64,000 nt of DNA from NCBI GenBank assembly GCA_900766195.1, contig CAAFUN010000006.1, positions 1-64,000 on the forward strand. Reading direction: 5' to 3'. Below, piece by piece: positions 34,299-43,324 of the stretch (position 1 is the first letter of the stretch; every line of letters starts with the position of its first letter). Below the pieces are notes generated by a model. The model saw only the letters and a list, made by a program, of their open reading frames with translations, had not been told where the DNA came from and ran no database searches. Source of the stretch: an uncultured Bacteroides sp. (lineage in GTDB: Bacteria; Bacteroidota; Bacteroidia; Bacteroidales; Bacteroidaceae). A program made the position numbers and the translations under genes.

Positions 34299-36290
34299 TT
34301 AGTATATCCAGCCCGGCGTCTTGGTCAGATTTGGATTTTTATCCTGTTCTGCCTTGGGCACTGCCCATACATAGTAGAAATCACCAGGCCATGAGATCTT
34401 TGCGGTATTGGCTACTGCACCCCATGCTTTCAAACCGGCATTTTGTACCTTATCGTACTTAGCGGATTTGAGTGTGCGCCAGCGCATCTCGTCGAAGAAG
34501 TTGATGCCTTCATTTACAAACTCGCGACGACGCTCGTCACGCACGTAGTTTCTTGCTGTAGTCTGGTCGGAGAAATTGGATGACATAGTAGGCATACCTA
34601 CGCGGCTGCGTACAAGTGCAACTTTCTCTTTGGCTCCTTGCAGGTCTCCCGTTTCCACTAACGCTTCAGCCCACATCAGTAGTACATCGGCGTAGCGGAT
34701 AAGCGGTTCATCTATAGGAGTGCTCTGGCGGTAAGCAAATTCCATTCCTTCACCAATAAACTTGCGATAGGCATAGAATAGTTGCTCGCTGTTTGCCACA
34801 AGATCACTCAGCATACCCGGTATAACGTTAGACCATGCTCCGGCTGAATTGGCTCCATTGGTGTAGGCTTTTGTCTTATTGCCGACGGCAGCCCAAGGCC
34901 AACGCATCACATATTTTACAGACGCTGTAGGCGGGTTGGCATCGAGACCGAGCATAGTGTCGTAAGGACAGATGATGCTGTATTGCAAGCGCGGATCACG
35001 ATGGGAGTATACGGAACGGATACGATTTTCATTACCTTCAGGCAAATATTGGTTTGCAACACCGGTAAGGGCACTGGAGGCCAACTTGGCATTGACCTTC
35101 TCGGTGATCTTGGCGTGAATCTCTTTGCCGTTGACTTTAGAGTCGCGTAGGAAGTAAACTTCACGGGCGGCAGGAGCAAGTTCATTGTAGCCTGTAATAA
35201 AGTCGTCCCAGTTGAAACGCTTACTTTCGGTGTTGCTCACTTTTACTTCATACAAATCCACTACTAACGGACTGATCTGTACGTCTGTCCAGCTTCCGGC
35301 ATTGTCAGCACCTCCCAATTGGAAAAGATTCTGGAATTTACGGTTAATACCATAAGCTTTGGTAGCCTCTTCAATGTACTGTACACTCAAAATCATTTCT
35401 TTGCTGTTCTCGGCACCTACTTTAAAAAGTGTTTTAAAGTCTTCCGGGGTACCTGTAGGAGCATACAGTCCATACCCCATTTCACCTACTTTAGCAAAGT
35501 CAGCGGCAGCAGCTTTATAGTCGCTCATACCGTCCTGTCCCTGATTACCCTTGCTTTGAGCACGATAAAGGTATACTTTACCACGCAATGCATAGGCTGC
35601 TCCTTTGCTCACCTTACCGTCTTTCTTGTTCACATAGTTGTTAGGCAGATTAGGTTCGTTAATGGCATCGGTCAAGTCTTGGATGATTTTATCCCATACT
35701 TCCATTTCGGGGGTTTGTCCTTTGGTATATTCGTTGGCGGCAACGTTTACATCGTAGTAAGGGACACCCAGTCCATTTCCGCCGTATAAAGCATTGAGCT
35801 GTTGATAGAACAAGGCACGCAATACTTTTGATTCCGCAACTAATCGTCCTTTTACATTTTCACCGATTTTTGCAGCTGATATATTGGTAATGGCATCGTT
35901 GGCACGGTATACACCTCTATACATACGAGTCCATTCTTCGCTTAAAATAGCACTACTTGCAGTTACTCCTTCGCGGAAGAATCCACCATTACTGTCGTAG
36001 TTGGCTTGCCCGACTATTCCGAGGATGTCGAAAGGGAAATTACCCGCTCCTACATTAGTTTTTTTGCCATCAATGGTAACTTCACTTTGAGTGTTGGCTA
36101 CACTTGGCCCCCATCCGCGTAGAGCGGCATAGATGCCTGCCACACCTTGCTCGCAAAGGGCTTCCGAAGTCCACATATTACCTGAAGCTAATTGGTGGTA
36201 GGGAGCTGTATCAAGCGCATCATTCGAGCACGAAGTGATGCTGGGCAATGTACCCGCTATAATCAATGCACTGAATATTATTTTTTTCAT
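34299..36290 (-). CDS. SusD/RagB glycan-binding lipoprotein (PUL 2)
   Basis: A 663-residue SusD-like surface lipoprotein. The start is placed at the ATG at 36290, which gives a standard signal with the lipobox Cys at residue 21 (PSITSC); an upstream Met 11 codons earlier overlaps the susC end. Signatures include ESKVLRALFYQQLNALYGG, LIRYADVLLMWAEALVETG and RDERRREFVNEGINFFDEMR. At 663 residues it is longer than most SusD proteins (about 500-600). It lies 20 bp behind its susC partner. Confidence 0.93.
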   Translation of the reverse strand: MKKIIFSALIIAGTLPSITSCSNDALDTAPYHQLASGNMWTSEALCEQGVAGIYAALRGWGPSVANTQSEVTIDGKKTNVGAGNFPFDILGIVGQANYDSNGGFFREGVTASSAILSEEWTRMYRGVYRANDAITNISAAKIGENVKGRLVAESKVLRALFYQQLNALYGGNGLGVPYYDVNVAANEYTKGQTPEMEVWDKIIQDLTDAINEPNLPNNYVNKKDGKVSKGAAYALRGKVYLYRAQSKGNQGQDGMSDYKAAAADFAKVGEMGYGLYAPTGTPEDFKTLFKVGAENSKEMILSVQYIEEATKAYGINRKFQNLFQLGGADNAGSWTDVQISPLVVDLYEVKVSNTESKRFNWDDFITGYNELAPAAREVYFLRDSKVNGKEIHAKITEKVNAKLASSALTGVANQYLPEGNENRIRSVYSHRDPRLQYSIICPYDTMLGLDANPPTASVKYVMRWPWAAVGNKTKAYTNGANSAGAWSNVIPGMLSDLVANSEQLFYAYRKFIGEGMEFAYRQSTPIDEPLIRYADVLLMWAEALVETGDLQGAKEKVALVRSRVGMPTMSSNFSDQTTARNYVRDERRREFVNEGINFFDEMRWRTLKSAKYDKVQNAGLKAWGAVANTAKISWPGDFYYVWAVPKAEQDKNPNLTKTPGWIY

Positions 36291-36309
36291 AAACGTTATT
36301 TTTTTATAA

Positions 36310-39300
36310 TTAGAAACTAACATTCACACCTAGAGAAAGCAATCTCGCAATAGGATAGGTGCCTAGGCCTATTTCTCCGAATTCAGGATCCTGCCCGGGG
36401 AAAGAGGTAATGGTCAGCAAATTCTCTCCAGAGAAGAAGACCCTCAAGTTACTGCATTTGAATTTCTGAGTCAACTGCTTGGGGAATGTATAACCCACCT
36501 GCAAATTTTTGAGTTTGATATAAGTGGCATCGTACAAAAAGCTTGTGTTGGATTGTTCCGTACGAGCACTAGTGGTTAGTGCAGCATATTTTGCTGTCAA
36601 ATAGTTGGAATTCGGATCTGCTTCGGGAGTTGCGTAGGCTTGCTCATTGAAAAAGTAGAAATCGTTCCGAGCACCGGTGGGGATACTGTTCTGTGCATTC
36701 GTGATGATAGGATTATTATATCCGTTGCCATACAGATGGTAGTACATACCGCCTTGTCCACTCCACAACATGCTGACGTCAAATCCCTTCCAGCTTACCG
36801 ACAGATTGATACCGAAGTTATACTTGGGTGTGGAAGATTTACCTGTCCATTTGCGGTCGTATTCATTACCGTAGTTGCCGTCACCGTTGTTGTCGGCATA
36901 GATGGTTTCACCATACCATATTTTACTACGAGATACGGCGGCAGACGACTGGTTATTGAACTTATAGCCAGCTTCCACCATTTTACGTACCCAATCCAAA
37001 TCTTGGCTAGTACGTATCATACCGTCCTTAGGACCGCCGTTTGGATTCACCGTTCCGTCACCATTGAAATAAGAGCCGTTGCCGTGATAAATGGTTTGCA
37101 AGAACTGTTCGCCGAGCATGTGACCTTCCAGTACGCCATCCCCGTCTCTTACCGCACCTATATTGAGGTATTTATAAGTAGGATTGCCAAATACGTCCGG
37201 TGTATTTTCGTCATAGCCATACTGGAGTTTTCCCATATATTTGGTTACACGATTGGAGTTTGTAGAGAAGTTTGCACCGATGCTATATCTCACGTCACCT
37301 ATTTGGTCGTTCCAATTCAGCGTAAGCTCCAAACCGCGATTCCTTACATCGGCGGAGTTTTCTTTTGGAATACCCACATCTCCACGGGAAGAATAATTAT
37401 AGATGGATGGTACCAACACGTCTTTTGTCTGCCGTTGATAAGCATCAAATTCCACGTTCAGTCGTTGTCTGAGGAATGAAGCCTCGAAACCAATGTCACC
37501 GATAGTAACATTTTCCCAAGTCAAAGCAAGGTTGGGCAACTGTGATTGGTACAAACCTTTGCTTACCGATTCGTTGAGCGAGAGGTTAGCCGATCCATAG
37601 AGCGCCTGCCAATCATAGTAGCCGGAGGTCACGTTGCCGAGCTGTCCTAATGAAGCTTTCAGCTTAAAGTTTTCCACTACGGACTTCAAAGGCGAGAAGA
37701 ATTTTTCTTCGCTAATTCTCCATCCTAACGATATGGAAGGAAAAGTGCCCCATTTGTGTCCGGAGGCGAAACGTGAACTTCCATCGCGGCGCACATTGGC
37801 TTCTACCAGATACTTGCCTTGGTAAGCATAGTTCACGCGCCCGAAGAAGGACTTCATGGCATAATCGCGTTCGTAAGATCCGCCGATGGAGTTCATGTCA
37901 ATACCAGTGGTGATGTCTGTAATGCCGAAGTCCAGCAAACCGATCTTGGAGGCATCGAATCCATTGTAGTTCCAGTAGGTCGTTTCATAACCTGCTAGTG
38001 CGCTGACATCGTGAGCGCCGAAGCTCTTCATAAAGTTCGCTGTAGCGATGAAATTCTTGGCAACCTGCCTAGTAAAAGAGCGGTAGGTAGTGGCTTTGTT
38101 CACATCGGAATTATATTCAGCCAATACGTCTCCGGTACGGAAGCTGTATCGTTTGATGTTGACGTCATGTTTTTTTTCATCCCATAAGGCATCCTGATAG
38201 TTGTACTTCACATCCAACCTTAAAAAGTCCGAAATGTCCAGACCTGCATACCATGTGGTATTGATGCGAGTGGTGATGTTCTGACCATCGGAGACCAGCA
38301 TTCTTGCCAGCGAATTTTCCATGGATTGGGGATTCAGGTTGCCGACACCTCCTTCTATGGCACCGTACATTCCCTTGTATTCAGGCGTCATAGCGGGTAC
38401 GGACTGATTGAGATAAGTCAGCGCATCTTTTACTTTGGCTACATCACCATAGCGGTGGTTGACGAATGATTGCGTACCTACACGTAGAATATTCGCGATC
38501 TTTGTTTCCACATTGGCGCGGAACGAATATTCACTGAGCGAAGTGTTGGGCATTGTACCCGGATTATTCTGATAGGAAGCCGATAGCAAGTAGGTGCTCT
38601 TATCTGAGCCGCCCACTGCTTGTACAGTATGCTTTTGATAGAATTCGGAGCCATAGAGATAATCTGTCCAATCGGTGTTGGGATAGGCCAACCAGTTAGG
38701 GATGCCCCATTCGTTGTCGGTGGAATTGGGGTTCTTGTCGGCATTACGCCATGCCTCTATATCCGCAGTCTTAAACCATAACAAAGAGGGATCAGCCTTC
38801 ACAGCATCGGGATCTCCATTGATGACGGCACGGTTGTGCATTTCCATCCATTCCGCAGTGTTCGATTCGAGCTTGAATTTTGAACTGATGCTTTGGCGAG
38901 CAAACAGTGCGGAGTAAGTAATCCGTGGGGCTTCGCCCTTCTTGCCTTTCTTGGTGTTGATAAGGATGACGCCATTTGCACCACGGCTACCGTAAATGGC
39001 AGCGGAGGCTGCATCTTTCAATACACTGATGCTTTCCACATCTTCGGAATTCACCGAGTTGATGGCATTGCTTTCGTCCACTACTACACCGTCAATAACG
39101 ACCAATGGTGAGGTAGAGCCACCGCCGAAAGTCCCCTTACCGCGGATACTGATGCTTGCACCATCACTACCGGGCTGGCCACCACCTTGTCTTACCTGTA
39201 CGCCGGCTGCCAAACCACCTAAACCTTGTGAAAGTGAAGTCATGGGACGGTTTTCCAGTTTAGCCGCACCTATTGATGCAACGGCTCCTGTCAGATTGAC

Positions 39301-39678
39301 TTTTTTTTGCATACCATAGCCTACTACTACCACTTCTTCCAGTATTTTAGAATCTTCTTCCATGGAGACAGTAACTTTTCCAGGCTTAGCAATAATTTCT
39401 GTTTTCTGCCAACCTACTGATGTAAAAACGAGTGTAACACCTTGTTTTACTTTAATTGCATAATTGCCATCTATATCAGTAATTATTCCATTAGATGTTC
39501 CTTTTTCCTGAACTGTAACACCAATCATGGGTTCACCAGTTCCTTTTTCCAAAACCTGTCCTGTAGCGGTTATCACATTTTGGGCATATAGACCGATGTC
39601 CACAAACAGGAAGGTAAAACACATCAGGAGATAAATTATAGTTCTCCTGTTGATCGTTCTTAAGATTAGGGTTTTCAT
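36310..39678 (-). CDS. SusC/RagA TonB-dependent transporter without STN domain (PUL 2)
   Basis: A 1122-residue SusC-like outer-membrane importer. The signal peptide ends near residue 32 (GLYAQ). A carboxypeptidase-like domain follows directly (about 35-110, GQVLEKGTGEPMIGVTVQEKG), then VVVGYGMQKKVNLTGAVASI and the plug with GSRGANGVILINTKKGK. The barrel ends in NVSF. There is no STN domain, so it is not expected to signal to a FecR/ECF pair; such SusC proteins are usually controlled by HTCS or other regulators. Its partner SusD follows. No regulator is encoded in PUL 2 itself. Confidence 0.95.
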   Translation of the reverse strand: MKTLILRTINRRTIIYLLMCFTFLFVDIGLYAQNVITATGQVLEKGTGEPMIGVTVQEKGTSNGIITDIDGNYAIKVKQGVTLVFTSVGWQKTEIIAKPGKVTVSMEEDSKILEEVVVVGYGMQKKVNLTGAVASIGAAKLENRPMTSLSQGLGGLAAGVQVRQGGGQPGSDGASISIRGKGTFGGGSTSPLVVIDGVVVDESNAINSVNSEDVESISVLKDAASAAIYGSRGANGVILINTKKGKKGEAPRITYSALFARQSISSKFKLESNTAEWMEMHNRAVINGDPDAVKADPSLLWFKTADIEAWRNADKNPNSTDNEWGIPNWLAYPNTDWTDYLYGSEFYQKHTVQAVGGSDKSTYLLSASYQNNPGTMPNTSLSEYSFRANVETKIANILRVGTQSFVNHRYGDVAKVKDALTYLNQSVPAMTPEYKGMYGAIEGGVGNLNPQSMENSLARMLVSDGQNITTRINTTWYAGLDISDFLRLDVKYNYQDALWDEKKHDVNIKRYSFRTGDVLAEYNSDVNKATTYRSFTRQVAKNFIATANFMKSFGAHDVSALAGYETTYWNYNGFDASKIGLLDFGITDITTGIDMNSIGGSYERDYAMKSFFGRVNYAYQGKYLVEANVRRDGSSRFASGHKWGTFPSISLGWRISEEKFFSPLKSVVENFKLKASLGQLGNVTSGYYDWQALYGSANLSLNESVSKGLYQSQLPNLALTWENVTIGDIGFEASFLRQRLNVEFDAYQRQTKDVLVPSIYNYSSRGDVGIPKENSADVRNRGLELTLNWNDQIGDVRYSIGANFSTNSNRVTKYMGKLQYGYDENTPDVFGNPTYKYLNIGAVRDGDGVLEGHMLGEQFLQTIYHGNGSYFNGDGTVNPNGGPKDGMIRTSQDLDWVRKMVEAGYKFNNQSSAAVSRSKIWYGETIYADNNGDGNYGNEYDRKWTGKSSTPKYNFGINLSVSWKGFDVSMLWSGQGGMYYHLYGNGYNNPIITNAQNSIPTGARNDFYFFNEQAYATPEADPNSNYLTAKYAALTTSARTEQSNTSFLYDATYIKLKNLQVGYTFPKQLTQKFKCSNLRVFFSGENLLTITSFPGQDPEFGEIGLGTYPIARLLSLGVNVSF

Positions 39679-39871
39679 GCTGTAAAAAATTTAATTAATA
39701 AATAGTGCTATTGTGATTTTTAGGTATTATTGAAGTGATAGTAGTCGTCCGCTTTGGCATAAAATAAGGAAAAGAGGAACTGTGTTAAGCATAAATTGAT
39801 TACCCTCCGGCGATAGCCTTAGGGCGCTTAGGAGATTTTTAATAGAGTATAACATAATATTAAATTTTATG

Positions 39872-39879
39872 CAAAATTA
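39872..39879 (-). promoter_or_regulatory. Possible -7 element for susC of PUL 2
   Basis: CAAAATTA is TAATTTTG on the minus strand, fitting TAnnTTTG. The spacing to any TTTG upstream is not standard. Confidence 0.35.
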
Positions 39880-40074
39880 AGATTGAAGGAAGTGGTCGAC
39901 CTATGCAAAAAGTTTATTTTATAGTATCAAAAAGTACAAATCCGTATTTTTAATACTTCCTTGGCTTCACCTTCTACAATAGCCCCTAGGGATTATTTAT
40001 GCTTTGAACTCCGCAATGGACGTTTTTCATAGTTATTATAGACGATTTCATCCATTTTGGAATAATGATATATA

Positions 40075-40082
40075 TACCTTTG
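40075..40082 (+). promoter_or_regulatory. Possible -7 element of the lyase-GH88-GH35 operon
   Basis: TACCTTTG fits TAnnTTTG, 25 bp ahead of the start codon. A TTTG at 40056-40059 lies only 15 bp upstream, shorter than the usual 19-21, which fits a promoter that needs an activator. Confidence 0.45.
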
Positions 40083-40106
40083 TTGATAAAAAAATCATAG
40101 TGAACC

Positions 40107-42020
40107 ATGAAGAATACATTATTGATTTACTTATTGCTACTTTACTGTCTATCTGCGCAAGCATACAAAAATCGGAATTTGCTACAGAAGCAGGCAGACC
40201 CCAATAAGTTGGAAAGCATACTTTTGACAGACAAAGCATGGATACACTACCCTTTATATGCTGACCGACATGGGTGGGATTCATTAACATCAACGAACAA
40301 AGCTTATTGCATACAATCCGGTGAGAAATACCTCAATTATGACTGGAAAGTGGTAAAGGCTACTGACTATCTGGAATATGCACGAAGTGGTAATCGGAGC
40401 AAGATGGAGAACATTTACAATAGCAACCTTAATGCCATATCCGCTCTTTTTATTGCAGAGATGGCTGAAGGCAAAGGCCGTTTTATCGATCAGTTGGCAA
40501 ATGGTGTCTTTCATACATGCGAAATGACTTCTTGGACAATATCTGCCCATCTGTCTTTGCAACTTGTACAAGGCTCCTTCCCTAAATTGAATGATCATGT
40601 CATCGATCTTGTTTCAGGAGACGTTGGAGCTATGTTTTCATGGATCTATTATTTCTTGAATGAGGAGTTTGATAAATTGAATCCTCTGATTTCTTCCCGA
40701 CTGCACGATGAAATAGAATCGCGCATATTAACTCCGTATTTGAATGAAAGTCGTTTTTGGTGGATGGCAACCAATGTCACTGCTGACAAAGGATTTGTAA
40801 ATAACTGGAATCCATGGTGTAATGCGAATGTCCTACAATGCTTTCTTCTTGTGGAAAAAGACCGTGAACGGTTGGTTAAAGGGGTTTATAAAACAATGGT
40901 TTCAGTGGATAAATTCTTGAATTATAACCACGATGACGGTGCGTGTGAGGAAGGTCCTTCCTATTGGGGACATGCAGCAGGAAAAATGTATGATTATTTG
41001 CAATTACTCTATGATGCTACAGATGGGAAAATTAACATATTCTCCAATCCAATGGTAAAAAATATGGGTGAATACATTTCCCGTTCATATGTGGGAAACG
41101 GCTGGGTAGTGAACTTCGCAGATGCCTCAGCAAAAGGAGATTTCAACTATAGGCTTATTTATCGCTATGGCAAGATGGTACACAGTATCGAGATGGAACA
41201 GTTTGCTTCTCTGCTAAAGAAATTGTATCCTAGACCGATATCAATCTCGCGTGACATGTACAGAGTATTGACTGATTTATCCTCCGACCCAGAAATAGAT
41301 AAATACGCTCCTCTCCATGAAGTGAAACCTTTCACATGGTATCCTGAAACGGAATTCTGTTATATTCGTGAAGGAAATCTGTTTTTGGCTGCAAAAGGGG
41401 GATATAATGACGAAAGTCATAATCATAATGATATTGGTACTTTTTCTTTGTATGTGGATGATGAACCCATATTGATAGATGTTGGTGTAGGTACATACAC
41501 CCAGAAGACGTTTAGCAGCGAACGTTATAGCATTTGGACCATGCAGAGTGATTATCATAATTTACCTGTAATAAATGGATTTTCTCAACGTTATGGGAAG
41601 AAGTATCGGGCAACAAATGTAAAACCAGATAAAAACGATAAGATGTTTTCACTGGATATCTCTAAAGCTTATCCAGCAGATGCCGGAATAAATAAATGGA
41701 TACGCGGTTACAGACTCAACAAAGAGAGTTTATACATAACAGATACATTTGATATAAATAATGCCCAAGTACCGAACCGATTAAATTTTATGACTTGGGG
41801 ACAAGTAGATATCTCACAAGCAGGAGTTGTGAAAATCAAATTAAACAACAAGACTTGTAGGTTGTCATATGATAAGAATAGTATTGAACCGTCTTTGGAA
41901 AAGATCGTTTTGGATGATTCTAGATTGTCTGATGTATGGGGAAATGAAATTTTTAGAATATCCCTGACCGCAAAAAAAACTGTAAATAAGGGAACATATA
42001 ATATTATAATTAAAATATAA
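40107..42020 (+). CDS. Heparinase II/III-type polysaccharide lyase
   Basis: A 637-residue exported protein with a signal peptide ending at SAQA (about residue 19). The N-terminal half is an all-helical toroid; the C-terminal half is the beta-sandwich heparinase II/III domain with the signature ESHNHNDIGTF at 436-446, followed by ILIDVGVGTYT. This architecture is shared by lyase families PL12, PL15, PL17, PL21 and PL33, which cut uronic-acid-containing polymers by beta-elimination. The neighbouring GH88 gene, starting 4 bp later, would hydrolyse the unsaturated uronosyl products. Which polymer it cuts (heparan sulfate, hyaluronan, another) cannot be fixed from sequence. Confidence 0.88.
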   Translation: MKNTLLIYLLLLYCLSAQAYKNRNLLQKQADPNKLESILLTDKAWIHYPLYADRHGWDSLTSTNKAYCIQSGEKYLNYDWKVVKATDYLEYARSGNRSKMENIYNSNLNAISALFIAEMAEGKGRFIDQLANGVFHTCEMTSWTISAHLSLQLVQGSFPKLNDHVIDLVSGDVGAMFSWIYYFLNEEFDKLNPLISSRLHDEIESRILTPYLNESRFWWMATNVTADKGFVNNWNPWCNANVLQCFLLVEKDRERLVKGVYKTMVSVDKFLNYNHDDGACEEGPSYWGHAAGKMYDYLQLLYDATDGKINIFSNPMVKNMGEYISRSYVGNGWVVNFADASAKGDFNYRLIYRYGKMVHSIEMEQFASLLKKLYPRPISISRDMYRVLTDLSSDPEIDKYAPLHEVKPFTWYPETEFCYIREGNLFLAAKGGYNDESHNHNDIGTFSLYVDDEPILIDVGVGTYTQKTFSSERYSIWTMQSDYHNLPVINGFSQRYGKKYRATNVKPDKNDKMFSLDISKAYPADAGINKWIRGYRLNKESLYITDTFDINNAQVPNRLNFMTWGQVDISQAGVVKIKLNNKTCRLSYDKNSIEPSLEKIVLDDSRLSDVWGNEIFRISLTAKKTVNKGTYNIIIKI

Positions 42021-42024
42021 AGGG

Positions 42025-43269
42025 ATGAAATTGAGAATTTTGAAAGTGTTTGTTCTTATCCAGCTTATTCCATTGATGATAGAAGCTCAGAATAAACAGA
42101 AAGATGGTGTTGATTTTATAAAAGAGTGCACGGGCTTTGCCGTAGAACAGACTGATAAGATGCTACAAACAGTAGGCAACCCAACCGGCAAAAACTATCC
42201 GTGTACTATGGACAAAAACGGACGTCTTATTACTTCGGGAAGATATGATTGGACCTCCGGTTTTTTTCCAGGTTCTCTTTGGTATTTATATGAATTGACG
42301 GGTAACATGAAATGGAAAAATGAAGCAAAAAAATGGACAATGTCTTTAAAGCAACTCAAGACATTCACAGGTCATCACGATTTAGGATTCATGATGTATT
42401 GTAGTTTTGGCAATGCAGAGCGTTTGGCACCTGAGCCACAATACAAAGATATTCTTATAGAGAGTGCCAAATCTCTATCTTCTCGTTTCAACGAACATAC
42501 GCAAACAATAAAATCATGGAATTATAGAAAAGCATGGAATGACACTACAGAATGGTTTTATCCGGTCATTATAGATAATATGATGAATTTAGAAATGCTT
42601 TTTTATGCTTCTAAAATTTCCGGAGATAAGCGATACTACGATATTGCAGTGAAGCATGCAGAGTCTACTTTAAAGAATCATTTCAGAGAAGATTTTACAA
42701 CTTACCATGTTGTCAATTATGATACAATCACGGGGAAAGTTTTGAATAAGGCTACGTGTCAGGGATATAGCGATAATTCCACATGGGCGAGAGGGCAGGC
42801 GTGGGCTATTTATGGATTTACGATGGTTTATAGGGAAACCGGTGAAGCCCGATTCCTAAATGCTGCGGAAAAGGCAGCTGCTGTCTATCTGAAGAATCTG
42901 CCGGAAGATCTTATTCCTATATGGGATTTTAATGCTGGACAGGAGGGATATACACCTGAAGGTAAATCATATGCCATGGAATTCCCAGGTAAAAAAATGC
43001 GTGATGTATCGGCTGCGGCCATCGTTTGTTCCGCATTGTTTGAGCTAGGAAAATTGACAGATAATAATTCTTATATACGTGATGCTATAAAAATGTTGCA
43101 TAGTTTAGCATCACCTGCTTATAAGGCCCAGTTAGGTACAAATGCCGATTTTTTGCTAAAGCACAGCGTAGGGAGCATCCCACACAAATCGGAAATAGAC
43201 AAACCGTTATCTTATGCAGATTATTATTTTTTGGAAGCATTAAACAGATATAAGATTCTAATTAATTAA
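42025..43269 (+). CDS. Unsaturated uronyl hydrolase, GH88
   Basis: A 414-residue GH88 enzyme with an (alpha/alpha)6 barrel. It removes the 4,5-unsaturated uronic acid left at the non-reducing end by a polysaccharide lyase. The two key Asp are visible: D119 in HHDLGFMMY and D184 in IIDNMMNLE. Other conserved parts are RYDWTSGFFPGSLW and GYSDNSTWARGQAWAIYGF. A short hydrophobic N-terminus ending EAQ (about residue 22) suggests export. It is translated 4 bp after the lyase gene, giving a lyase-hydrolase pair, with a GH35 gene next in the operon. Confidence 0.94.
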   Translation: MKLRILKVFVLIQLIPLMIEAQNKQKDGVDFIKECTGFAVEQTDKMLQTVGNPTGKNYPCTMDKNGRLITSGRYDWTSGFFPGSLWYLYELTGNMKWKNEAKKWTMSLKQLKTFTGHHDLGFMMYCSFGNAERLAPEPQYKDILIESAKSLSSRFNEHTQTIKSWNYRKAWNDTTEWFYPVIIDNMMNLEMLFYASKISGDKRYYDIAVKHAESTLKNHFREDFTTYHVVNYDTITGKVLNKATCQGYSDNSTWARGQAWAIYGFTMVYRETGEARFLNAAEKAAAVYLKNLPEDLIPIWDFNAGQEGYTPEGKSYAMEFPGKKMRDVSAAAIVCSALFELGKLTDNNSYIRDAIKMLHSLASPAYKAQLGTNADFLLKHSVGSIPHKSEIDKPLSYADYYFLEALNRYKILIN

Positions 43270-43324
43270 TTATTTCTATATTTACACTTTAATAATTTTA
43301 TTTGAAATCTTATAAATAAATATC

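Larger units (their letters stand above)
39679..40106. other. Divergent regulatory region of PUL 2, 428 bp
   Basis: This stretch separates the minus-strand susC from the plus-strand lyase operon and must hold both promoters. A minus-strand -7 match (CAAAATTA, 39872-39879) would give susC a leader of about 185 nt. A plus-strand -7 match lies at 40075-40082. In between are the direct repeats CTTAGG/CTTAGG (about 39819-39833) and the palindrome CCCTAGGG, which could be regulator sites. No gene is seen. Confidence 0.55.

Noticed and set aside
36640..37479. Long open frame of 279 codons on the plus strand
   Set aside because: It lies wholly inside the SusC gene of PUL 2 on the opposite strand, its translation has no recognisable domain, and SusC has full family features.
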